DNA of 64,000 bases, taken from assembly GCA_000320545.1 (NCBI GenBank), contig ADNK01000140.1, positions 126,001 through 190,000 on the forward strand, given 5' to 3'. The notes beneath the pieces were generated by a model. That model was given only the letters and a program-made list of their open reading frames with translations, did not search any database and was not told the origin of the DNA. Positions within the stretch are counted from its first letter, which is position 1. Each line of letters opens with the position of its first letter. The position numbers and the translations under genes are program-made. This DNA comes from Bigelowiella natans CCMP2755 (Eukaryota; Cercozoa; Chlorarachniophyceae). Below, one piece after another: positions 1 through 10,840 of this stretch.

Positions 1-437
1 CTAGGAAAGGATTTATCTTGAATGAGTGGAGATGTTGACAGAGGAACTCTCCGCTTCCTTCTGGAGTTCGTGTCGTCTTCATCATCGATTTCTGAGAGGA
101 ACTTAATAACGCAGCATCTCAGGATGATGTGTTGGATACGACGTGTTTGACACCAACCTATCACTGTTATACCTTTACTGCCTTTAGTCTCCATTGTGTC
201 CAAGCGCCACCAAGGGGCGATTTGGTAGCTCCATCTATCCTGGGGGAGGCAGACAGCAGGGGCGGATCCGCCATGCACGAGTGTTTGTTGCTGTAACGAG
301 GAGGCTTATTCCGAATGCTGTTGTCTGAGAAGAAGATGGCCGAACAGTGAGAATAATGAACAGAATCTACTTGTCGCATGTAATATTTCTCCGGACAAAT
401 TGGGAATGATAGAATATTTGAACAACGTGGTCGTAGA
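1..437. other. Left edge, no clear gene
   Basis: I see no convincing coding region upstream of the kynureninase start. The minus-strand open frame covering 167-580 overlaps the first kynureninase exon and has no recognisable motif, so I treat it as a shadow. The stretch probably holds the kynureninase promoter and 5' leader. Confidence 0.4.
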
Positions 438-1513
438 ATGAGAATGGCATGTGTTTTTGATAGTATTTCCTCAAGCACACACCTATCGGCAATCGTGGAT
501 CGATCTACGAGCAGCTTTTTAGAGTCCCGACCCCTTCCCGCATCAACACAACAACTCACTATGGCGTCGTCTAACGGCATGCCTCCTCTTCCTCCGTCCC
601 TTCTTCAAGCTGCAAAATCCCATAACTTTCCTCCAGACAAGGCTTTGACATGCGAATTCGCAACTCTTCTGGACAGCAAGGACCCCCTCAAGTCTTTTCG
701 CTCGGAATTCTACATCCCGAAAGATGCGAAGGTCGGATTTAATTCAAGATTATGCTGATCTTGGTGTGAACCTTCACCCAAATTTACTGTTATTCTCCCT
801 CTTCCCTGATTCTGTCGTATCTGTCCAGCGCGAAGGCGTAGATCCTGAGTTCGGAGAAGCTCCTGGATATTCCATTTATTTCTGTAAAAACGCTAATCAC
901 ACACCCCACTCACTAGGGGAGCGGCATTGGTGTGACACAATTATGGTGGTTGAGTAACCAGTGACCTTTACTTTCAGGTGGAAATTCTTTGGGTTTGCTT
1001 AGTAAGCGTGCGGAGAGCTACGTTCAGGAAGAGTGCCAGAAGTGGAAGGTGGTCTCAAAACGACGACGAGCAGCAGCAAATCTTTGAAGATTAAGTTTCA
1101 TCCTCAACTCTACATTCTTGTCGTAGAAACTGGGGGTGGAAGGTCATTTTAACGGCAAGCGTCCCTGGGCGACTATCGATGAGGTTGATAGAAGCACTTT
1201 GTATACGTTGTCATTCGAAATGTAATCATATCACCCAACCCCTGCTGATTATTAGGAAGTGACAGAAAAGCTTGTGGATATTGTTGGTAAGAAATCCTAG
1301 GAAAATAATCGAATTCAAGAATCTGTTTCGTGTAGTGCAATTCATCGATGATTCATTTGTTGTGGAACAACATAAATAAAACCGACGAGCAGGTGCTACA
1401 GACTCTTCTGAAGTAGCTGTCATGAACTCGTTGAGGTTATAATACTACTCTGGTGCTTGTTATAGTCCTAGTAGCAGGGGTAGTAAGTGCGTTTATGTAG
1501 CGAACCATAGGCC

Positions 1514-1549
<36 letters not shown>

Positions 1550-3052
1550 AAGTTGTTTATTAGAATGATGATACACCGTTGTAAGCAGCCTTGGGGGCTA
1601 TTCATTGTGTTATGTTTCTTTTTTACCTAAGTTTCGCACCTATTAACCAAACAGCTGCAACCTTCACATGCTCCTCACAAGCTTCTACCAGCCAAGTAAA
1701 GAACGCTTCAAGATAATTATGGAAGATGCTGGTCGCTGATAGTTTCTTCTTCACTGCATCTTTTTCCCCATTCCTAATCTTCACTCTTTCCGTTGTTTGC
1801 CTGTCCATTGTCTAGCTTTCTGTTCAGATCACCACGTCATTCAATCCCAAGTGGAACTGCGTGGCCTTGACAAGAAATCAACGATCATCACGGTTAAACC
1901 CCGAGAGGGCAGTCACACGCTTTTAACAAAGGTGCCATCATCGCCTCACTGCCGTAATTTGCCTCTGCTCCTATTAAATCCACGATTCACTGACAAAATA
2001 TGACGTTGCTGATCGTCGTTCAGGACATTCTTGACTGCATAGAGGAGCACAGTGAGGAAGTTGCTTTGGTGTTCTTGGGAGGTATGGTTACGGATGATTC
2101 GTAGACAGAAAAGAAGACACTTAGCAGCCAGAGGGAGGAGGGAGAGAGATGATAACCAAGTACAAAAAACAATAAGAAGGGAAGAGGAAATAACATCACT
2201 ATGCTTCCTTGCGTCATAGCTGTCGCTGTCACTGAGTATTGATGATCCGTTCACCCTCTCGAATAAGTAGTAACACAATAATACCTATTTATTGGAAACC
2301 CTTTTTTCCCATCATTAATTACTTCAGGGGTTCAGTACTACACCGGACAATTCTACGATCTCGCAAAGATAGCAAAAAAGGTGCTGGTGGTAGTGGTGGT
2401 GGTGGTGCAAACGATGACCTAGTAAAAGTAGTAGTAATAGTGGTCGCAATAGGGACATCATATCACGCTGGCGACTTGACACTTACTTCGGAATTGAAAT
2501 GCCAATGTAGGAAATAGCTGCTTCCCCGCTTTCCTCGCCCTCTTCTTCAAATCCTCATCGTCGTTATTTGCGCTCATAATGTCATTCTCTCTGCATGCAT
2601 ATAGGCGCATCATCACGGAGCTCTGATGGGTATCGATTATGTGTTTTCGTGGTAGTCGTAGTTGCAGTTCTAATGGTAGCTTTTGCGAAAAGACTGCCTT
2701 TCTTCGCATTCTATTCAAGTAACATGAGCGTGATTGTGGAGAACCTAATGCTTATTATCGGTATCATGACTGCTGCTTTTATGACTATTGTTCTATTGAC
2801 CGGTATGCTTTTAAAAAAAAAACCCTTTGGTTGTTCACAGGTGTGGATCTCGCACATGCCGCAGGAAATGTACCTCTCAGTCTTCACGACTGGGAAATCG
2901 ATTTCGCAGCTTGGTGCACATACAAGTAGTATTCATTCATGAACAACCAATCATTCAGTGTGGTTAATATCCTGCTCCTTGTCACAATCTTCAAATATCA
3001 CAATTCTTGTAGTTTTCGTGCTGTCTACCTCCCATCTCTCTCACCCCCCCTC

Positions 3053-3103
<51 letters not shown>

Positions 3104-3604
3104 ATGTGTGTGTGTGTGGTGCTTGTGTGTATCTCTTCCTCCGTGATGGAGCATAGAATTTTACTTCTCATTAGCACATTAACTGACTGTTGTTGTCAGG
3201 TATCTAAATGCAGGACCTGGCTCAATCGGCGGTATTTTCGTGCACAAGTAAGTAATCGTAGTGATAGTACCAGTTGTTTTAGCTGTAACAGTCGCAATAG
3301 TTATAGATAGAAAAAGGTAGGAGGAAGAAGAGCTCGAGTAAATAGAGATGGATATTCTATCGTTGCCTCGAGCAGCTATTGAGATGTTGATGCTGATGAT
3401 GATGACGATTATGATGACACTGATACTGACCAGGAGATTTCACGGGAACAAGAATAATAATCTCAAAATTATGGCTGGTTGGTGGGGACAGAAACCCAAA
3501 ACGCGCTTTCAAATGAAACACGAGTGGGAGGTGAGGGATCTAGGAGGAGGAAGGATGCATTGTTAGTATGTATTTTGACATATATATAAATATTTTCACA
3601 TATA

Positions 3605-3650
<46 letters not shown>

Positions 3651-5084
3651 GTATATTTATGTGTGTGTACGTGTGTGTGAAGTAAAGACACAATGTATAA
3701 TATTAGCGACTACTTCGGCTACATAAATAATTAGGGAATAGAAGGTGCTCAGGCTTGGCAAGTATCTAACCCAGCGGTACTCCCTACAGTCTGCCTCCAA
3801 GCCTCCCTCGATATATTCAAGTAGTAGTCGTAGTAGTGCCACTATACTAGTACGAGTCATTGACTGCTGCTAGTGGTGCTGGTCTCGCATCAACAAAATG
3901 GTTTGTTTTTTCAGTATGTTATATGATGATGAGGATGATGATGATGACGATGATAATAATAATAATAATTATGCTTTTATAATGACGACAACTTTTCAGG
4001 GATGCTGGTGGTATGAAAGCAGTTAGGAAAAAGTCTCTTCTTCTCACTGGGCTGTTGGAGTACCTAATTGAATGTAAGATCGAGAAAAAGCTGGTGCGTT
4101 GTAGAAGAAGGGAGAATTGTGGACCGATTCAGGGGTGGAATGACTGAGAAATGCGTAGATTTCCTTTTCACAATGAAAGGGATGGGGAGGGAAATGAGGA
4201 GGGACTACAACAATCCCAGATGCCTCTGACACTAGTGTTACTACTACTACTACTACTACTACTACTGTTTCTGCTTTCTCTGCTGGACAAGCACGAGCAT
4301 GAGAACTGCTTATCTGAACATTATGTTCCTTCTTCTTTTAGTTGACATAATCAACCTTATTCTTCCGCTCCTTCCCTCGTTACAATGATGTACCTCCTAA
4401 GGCTCATATCATAACTCCAAGAGATCCAGAGAGACGCGGTTGCCAGTTGTCATTGCTTACGACGATGCCTGTGAAACCCGTCCATGAAAAGTAGTAGTAG
4501 TAAGACTATGTATTAGTGATGAATGATTAGTTGATGATGATGATGATGATGATGATGCTGAGAATAGTGTTAAAATTGGAAAATGAGCGGTAATTTTTCG
4601 AACCATAAAGAACAAGTAGTAGTAGAATCAAAAAGAAGAAACAACCGCTAAAAGATAGATCTGATATTAAAAAATGATGATTTATGGTGGCAAATAGTAC
4701 ATGCATGCATGCATGCATGTATGTATGTATGTATGTAGAACAGCACCTTTAGTTGTTGGTTGATTATTTTATAGATGTTAGATATACATGGTTTTTCTCA
4801 TATCCTCCTCATCCTCTCCTCAATCTTCATGTTGATGTTGCCTATGTCATGCATGTTTACAGACTCGAAGCAAAAGGGGTCATTGTAGACGTACGAGAAC
4901 CAAACGTAATACGCTTGGCACCCTGTCCCCTCTACAACACTTTCTCTGAGGTTTTCAGGTCACGACATCAGAGACTCGCTTGGATATAATTTATTATCTT
5001 CTAACATGAGTAACATATGTATGTAAATAAAAACATATATATGTAAATACACATGTATATATTAATAAATTTATGTATATTTAT

Positions 5085-5140
<56 letters not shown>

Positions 5141-5371
5141 TTATCTACATGTGTGTGTACATACTTCATCAAAATTTGCTCATCATTACTCAAACATCTA
5201 TTCAAAAGGTTATCATAGTACATAAAAATCTCATTACATGTGTTGAAGTGTGCGTAAATCACAAATGAATAAATGAATATTTTTGAGTCACATGAGACAA
5301 ATATTCTTCATTCATTTATCAGATTCGTAGAAATGCTGCAGAGAGCTCTTGTATCTACGTCAAAGCTCTGA
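438..5371 (+). CDS. KYNU: Kynureninase (PLP-dependent), about 15 exons
   Basis: Kynureninase cleaves kynurenine or 3-hydroxykynurenine to anthranilate or 3-hydroxyanthranilate plus alanine, in tryptophan breakdown and NAD synthesis. The joined exons follow the animal enzyme throughout: FRSEFYIPK, then IYFCGNSLGL split by an intron at about 900-978, then [37 protein letters not shown] (the PLP-binding Asp region), and the Schiff-base lysine in [14 protein letters not shown] across the intron at about 2929-3199. Next come [23 protein letters not shown] and [11 protein letters not shown]. The last exon (about 5322-5371) ends in TGA. Introns carry (CAT)n, (TC)n(TG)n, (TA)n and CATG microsatellites. 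In-frame ATGs lie at 438 and 561; 561 matches the usual family length better, while 438 would add about 41 residues. The 3' end faces the VIT/VWA gene across a repeat island. Confidence 0.92.
1514..1549. repeat. (CAT)n microsatellite in kynureninase intron
   Basis: Twelve CAT units run uninterrupted inside an intron. Confidence 0.95.
3057..3119. repeat. (TC)n(TG)n compound microsatellite
   Basis: A CT run passes directly into a GT run, inside a kynureninase intron. Confidence 0.95.
3609..3644. repeat. (TA)n microsatellite
   Basis: A perfect TA run in a kynureninase intron. Confidence 0.95.
4700..4736. repeat. CATG/TATG tetranucleotide repeat
   Basis: ATGC units pass into ATGT units in a kynureninase intron. 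This is a simple repeat and differs from the palindrome-rich islands between genes. Confidence 0.9.
5084..5140. repeat. (AC)n(AT)n microsatellite
   Basis: A compound dinucleotide run in the last kynureninase intron. Confidence 0.95.
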
Positions 5372-6887
5372 GAGCAAATGGTTTAGTTGTGTGTCAGCAT
5401 GGTGTACATGATAGTTTCTGCTTCTGAACCACCACTGTGTGTTCGAATGTACCTGCTTGTGTTTGTTTCTGATGCTCAGTGTAAGCAAGTGTGTGAGCAT
5501 GCTAGCATGACATGTGTGAGCATGGCATGTGTGGATCATGCAATGTGCATGCTGCTGCAACGTGACATCCAGCAGCAGCACCCATGATCTAGATGATACC
5601 TGACACAAAATTGTTCTCGCCGCACGCTAGCATCTGCTGCACACAAAAATCCACCCAATATGCTCCTCGTGGCGCATCACGTCCAACAACGCACTGGACC
5701 ACAATTGTGTGTCACTGCAGCGCGGACTGCAGACACAGTTGTGCATGCGCACATGCACCTCTAGACCTGCGCTAGCCTGTACGTGCGCACATTGGCTCAT
5801 GCGCTAGCGTGCAGCCTTCCGTGGGCCTTTCATCTTCTTGTTCATTTTGCTCTAGCTAGTAGTGCAATGCTGGCTTGCTGCACATCTCAAGCTTTCGTGG
5901 TGATCTCACTGATGAGTGAGGAGGAAGTCTAGAAGTGGTGAGTTGGCACTTCTGACGATCCTCCGCCAGCTGCACCGCCGTTCTAGCGTTGGAACTTCTA
6001 GACTTCTTGTTCATGCATGTGTTCACTCATGCATGCCAGCATCGCCAACGCTAGAACGTGCACTTCTAGACTTGTGACAGATGGACAAGATTGCACCACA
6101 ATCGATCGACCCTGCGCAGAGCTCTGCTGGCGGATCAGGCACGTGCTGTGCTGTGCCTTCTCCACGCGTTTGCATCAGGTACGTTGTGCTCGCGGTGATG
6201 CGCTATGCACGCCTGCTAGCTGCTAGCAGGGAGCTAGACAGCGGCGCACACGTTCAAGCAAGGACAGAAGGCTAGAAGGCTGTTGACACCAACTCCATTG
6301 TTGCACGTTCCTGATGAGCAGGCAGCTCTTTGTCACAGTGATTTCATCCAACGCTAGAACGCAGAACGCGTGCTGATGAATGAGTGGCCCATGCATGCTA
6401 GCATGCTTGCCATCACTAGCTAGATCATGCTAGCATGCTATGGACAACGCACATGACACCACTGTGTCCATTCTTGCTAGTCTAGTAGTCATTGTGGACG
6501 CAATGTTCTTTGCACGATCAACAATGGACTTGTTTCATCGCTCTTGACAACAAGCTCAATGATCCAAGTCTTTGAAAAAGCTATAAAGATGGACACAATA
6601 CACACCGCACATGCAATGCATTCTAGCATAGAACATGATTTGTCTGTTCCTCTGAAACTGTGCTGAAAGTTAAACTTCTGTCTTGTCTTCAACATCGTGT
6701 TCGAGAGAGCGAAGGCCCACATGCACAAACTCTGGCCCAATTGATGTAATGAATGCATACTCGTATCATCTTGGAAACTTTCAGGGTGGAGAACAGTATG
6801 TAACAATCAGAGAAATACGGTATCTGTCTGTGTGGCTAAATTAGAGTGACCTCATAAGTTTCGCCTAAGCATCTCGACTATTCACAA
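5372..6887. repeat. Convergent intergenic island 1
   Basis: This gap between two converging genes has no credible gene; the minus-strand frame at 6489-6806 has no motif. About 5390-6480 is dense in GCATGC, GCTAGC, TCTAGA and CACGTG-like palindromes and in TG/CA. It holds an internal family around CCAACGCTAGAACG: direct copies near 6046 and 6350 and an inverted copy near 5980, two of them followed by ACTTCTAGACTT. The phrase TTGCACCACAAT near 6092 recurs in the island at 25690-26606. The function is unknown. Confidence 0.6.
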
Positions 6888-9800
6888 CTATGAAAGAGTT
6901 AATTTCGAAGCTATTTTTTGAATGTCCGCCGGCTTGGCTCCTATGCATCCCGCCACAAACTTCTTAGCCTTGATTGCTAGCAAGAAGAATGAGCTTTTCT
7001 TGGAAGCAAATTTCTGATACAGAATTGCTAGAGCAAGTAATGTCGCAGCGGCACTTCCCTCATTGCCTGATTTTGAGGTAATTGCAGTAAAACCAGCATC
7101 TTTCCAAGCTCCAGTCACGACTGACTTAATTTTGGTCTCATCGGTGACATTCTGAAGTCCAAGCGTTGATGCTATTTGGAGCAGGACATTGCTCAGCTCC
7201 CAAGATCCATCTGACTTTTGAAGCTTAACAAGCTCACTAAACGCTTGTTCCGCCCCCTGAATTGTCACCACTTGCTTACCTCGCTTGCCTCTGCTCATCT
7301 TTTTTTCTTCCTTTTGCAGGCTCCGGAAACCTCCCAAACCTCCGATTAGCTCATCTTCAGCAGCATTATCATCGTCATCATAATCTTCTTCGCATTCCAT
7401 ATTCTTATCAAGCTTGACCTTCTCTAACATATTTTTAGGTTGCTGCTGTTGTTGCGATTGAGCAGGCATAGCACTAAACAAATCTAGTGATTCTCCTGCT
7501 GAAGGAGCGGGGGGTGGGGGAGCTGCTGAACCAGCAAATCCAAAGCTAGAAATATTACTTGAAGGCTGTGACCAAGATGAGTTCATAGCACCGATAGGAG
7601 CTCTTCCTCTTCCTCGAGCTCTTCCTCTTCCTCCTCCTCCAGGAGCTCTTCCTCTTCCTCGAGCTCTTCCTCTTCCTCCTCCTCCAGGAGCTCCTGGAGG
7701 AGCTGGAGGAGCTCCTCCGCTTCCTCCTCTTGATAAACGAGAACGACGGCCTCCTCCGTATCCTTGCATCCCATTCGTTGCTGAGTTACGAAAAGCTGAA
7801 CGAGGAGCTGCAGCCATTCTAGACCGCTCTTTATATAAGCACTTCCTGGGAGATTTACTCTTCTTCTTCCTACTCATCCTCATTAGACCTCTTGCTGGAC
7901 TCCTACTAGGACTTACACTTGTGCTTCTTGTGATCGCATCCTGACCATGTGCAATCGGTATCACATGCTTTTGTGACTTGGGTGCTTTTTGTCTCTCCTC
8001 CTGATTATCGTCGTCTTCCTTCTCCATGACAGCGACGAATGAGGTCTCTGATGACGCCAGGTTGTACTGAAGAGCGAGACGGCGAATCTCGTCTTTGTCC
8101 CGTTTAGTAGTGTTTGGCATGTTTTCGAGTTCGCGTATTCGAGACCGAGCTGCGAGTACATGCAATAACGTGCCCTTTCTTGGCTTAATGCTTTTGTCGA
8201 TCTGCACCTCAATCGTCTCATCATCTTGGTTTGCTGTGGACTTGAGGAACACGGTTGCTCCATCCCACTTTCCTTCCGTTGCTGCTACATGCGTAGCATA
8301 GACGAATTGACGCCCTGGATACACAGGTGGCGTGATCTCTGGGACCTGCTTGAAGCCCTTACTTTTGAGAGCTATGTCACCCCAGTCTACCTTTGTGTTG
8401 CACAATGGCGGCTGGAGGGCAGCGCATATGCTGCGCATGACCTGCTCGCTAATCTTCTCGGTTTCTCTCACCATTTCACACGTCCCGCGAGACTTGCGTG
8501 CGATGCCTTTGCACAAAGCTACAGACGCACCACTCCCAATTCCGAATGTGAAGATTCTTGTATCATGCGCATGCTCGGCAGCCATTCTGACGATAAGATC
8601 AGTGTTGCGGACCTCTCCATCGGTGAGGAGAAATACCTAATGTATGTTTAAAGCGATGGATGCAGCAGCAGCAGCAGGTAATCAGCTGAAAGAAGAGAGA
8701 GACATGGAGATTCTTTATCTCTGTCACCGTCTTTCGTTCTCATTATCCAATTCAAATGACAACAACAACAACTACAGCTACAACTAACAAACCTGCCGTG
8801 GATATCCTGGCGTTTGTTTCTCTGCCAATATATCGCGTAAGGGGTTCATAATGTTAGTCCCCCCCCTCGCATACATTCGTGATACGAAAGCTTCGGCTTG
8901 CTGCATAGTTGAATCGTCGTACTTCTGCGAGCTTTGGAAAAGTTTCTGGTAGTTCTTGTTGAAGGATACCATGTTAAAGATGCAGTTGGTTGGGAGTGAG
9001 CTAAGGAACAGTTGGAGCGTTTGCTTCGTTTGTTCCATACGTGAACCTGACATAGATCCTGAGACATCTACAAGGAAAATTACCTCGCAGAACATATCGG
9101 TATCTGGCTCCACCTGATGATAAACATAACAACAGATGATTGCGGTAATATTTATTAAGTCTTGCTATAATATCCTCGCTATCATTCGTTTGATCGGTGT
9201 ATTCCTTAGTAGATGAATGTATTTATCATTACCATCTCCCGGTTAAAGCTAATTTGCACAACGCGGGATTCTGGTGACGCTTGTTCCGCCTCCTCCTCTT
9301 TACCATCATTCCCTTTTTTCTTTTCTTTTAAAGTTGGAATCACGAATGTCCCATCGTTTGTTGAGTCATAGTCTTCAACAGCTGCTCTGGTGCTGTATGG
9401 TTCTTCTTGCTCTATGAGGAGAACGAACTCCTTCGTCAGCTTCTCCTTCTTCTCCAGCTTAATTATCTTGCGCATTGCTCCATCGTAAGCAGTTTTTGTT
9501 GAATGGGATGGCGTAGATATAGACGTAATGTTGGATGGCATTTGAATGTCAGCAGTCAAACTGAGCTCATAAGGAAGATCTTCATCATCGAGTCGTTCAA
9601 TTTGCCCCTCTTTTGCAGTAGGCTTTGTTTTCTTTTTCCTTCTTTCATTGTCCTTCTTCTCCGATGCTTTGCTTTGCCTTAAGATGTACTCTAGCTGCTG
9701 AGCTTCTGTCATGCGAGAGAGCTGTGATGCAGATAAAGTTCCCTCTTCTTGCTTCTGAACTCCCCTTTTCTCGGGAGCCGTCCAAGGGGCATAGCCGTTG

Positions 9801-10840
9801 GAGACGACTATAAATGGAAGTGAAGGGCACAATCGAAAAAAGGGTTCGAAAATCAAGTTGATGTGAGTCTGTTCAACTTATTTCGCCGGTGTTTGTGCAC
9901 ACGAAAATCTACTACGACGCAACTGAGATACGAATCTATTGAACAGAGCTACTCCTCCTCCTATCTATCTTATGCTCTTATGACTTGACAATGATAGCAA
10001 AGCAAGAACCATCGAAGCACTTACCAGTTGGAAATACAAAGCGGGCAGCAGGTCCTTCGGAATCGAGCTCGGAGACATATATTATTTTGATATCACAGGT
10101 TTCCTGGAAGGTAATATGTGAAGTAAATGATTCTGATGGCTCGTCATGATTGAATCACTAGTATTATGAGTTGTGTTAAGTGCCTTCGAGAGCAGATTTC
10201 CGATCTCGCAAACAAATACGTTTTCCGATTTGTCTTCTTTCTCGAGAAGAGCTGCTACTTGCTTGTTATTAACCGCGGTGTTATAAGTTTGCTTGGCTTC
10301 TTCGCGGCCTTGTACTTTCCCCTATAACACATGTGTTTTGTTTCGGTATTATACCCTGCTAACCTTTATTTTATGATATGCACCACCTTGATCGATTTCT
10401 TGCCTATCTTAGCTTCGAAACCGCACACGGCAGCATCTTCTTCCAATGGGAAGATATACTTCACCTTTCAGATTCCATAATTAACATGATGAGTGGGCAT
10501 ACATTAGATGTTAATAAATCTCTAACCTCCAGAGGTTTGTCGCCGTAGTTTGTGAATTTCTGCTTGACTATTGTTCTCGTACTGAAGTGAACGATTTCAA
10601 CCTTTGCCTGCACGCCCACGAGTGCAATCTAACATAAACAATAGAAGAGTTGTGATAGGAGTATCTTTCAAACAAACGAAGAGTTAGCATCTTTAAAACA
10701 AACGAACACCTTCGGCCTTTCTTTTGTCGGAGCTGTGACAAAAAGTCCGCACTTCCTTCGTAAGTTCTGCAAAGTGGAAAGAGTTAAAGATAAAGATCTC
10801 GATGATCCCACTCATTCAGCAGTACCTCAAATATAGTCAT
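6888..10840 (-). CDS. VIT + von Willebrand A domain protein with RGG-like box
   Basis: This resembles the VWA5A/inter-alpha-trypsin-type VIT-VWA proteins of animals and amoebae, whose biochemical role is poorly known. From the N-terminus: a VIT domain (YIFPLEEDAAVCGFEAKIG, then YNTAVNNKQVAALLE) and a VWA domain with the MIDAS motif DVSGSMSGS (exon 9113-8793), followed by ARGGTNI and LLTDGE. The last exon (8636-6888) carries a Gly/Arg/Ala/Pro-rich RGG-like segment encoded by 45-bp tandem repeats, then the family's C-terminal domain (LQKSDGSWEL). Exon 1 appears to be only 15 nt (10840-10826). Exon 2 (10767-10710) needs a one-base shift at a six-A run to join KCGLF to VTAPTKE. One intron near 10190-10098 looks like GC-AG. 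No signal peptide is visible. Confidence 0.85.
7597..7686. repeat. Two perfect 45-bp tandem copies encoding the RGG-like segment
   Basis: Copies at 7597-7641 and 7642-7686 are identical. On the minus strand each encodes a 15-residue Gly/Arg/Ala/Pro unit, and the frame stays open. The repeat is recent enough to be perfect, so its copy number may vary between strains. Confidence 0.9.

Noticed and set aside
4700-4736. CATG-repeat intron as a further island
   Set aside because: It is a pure tetranucleotide microsatellite without the mixed palindromes or the shared motif; the same holds for the run at about 34861-34890.
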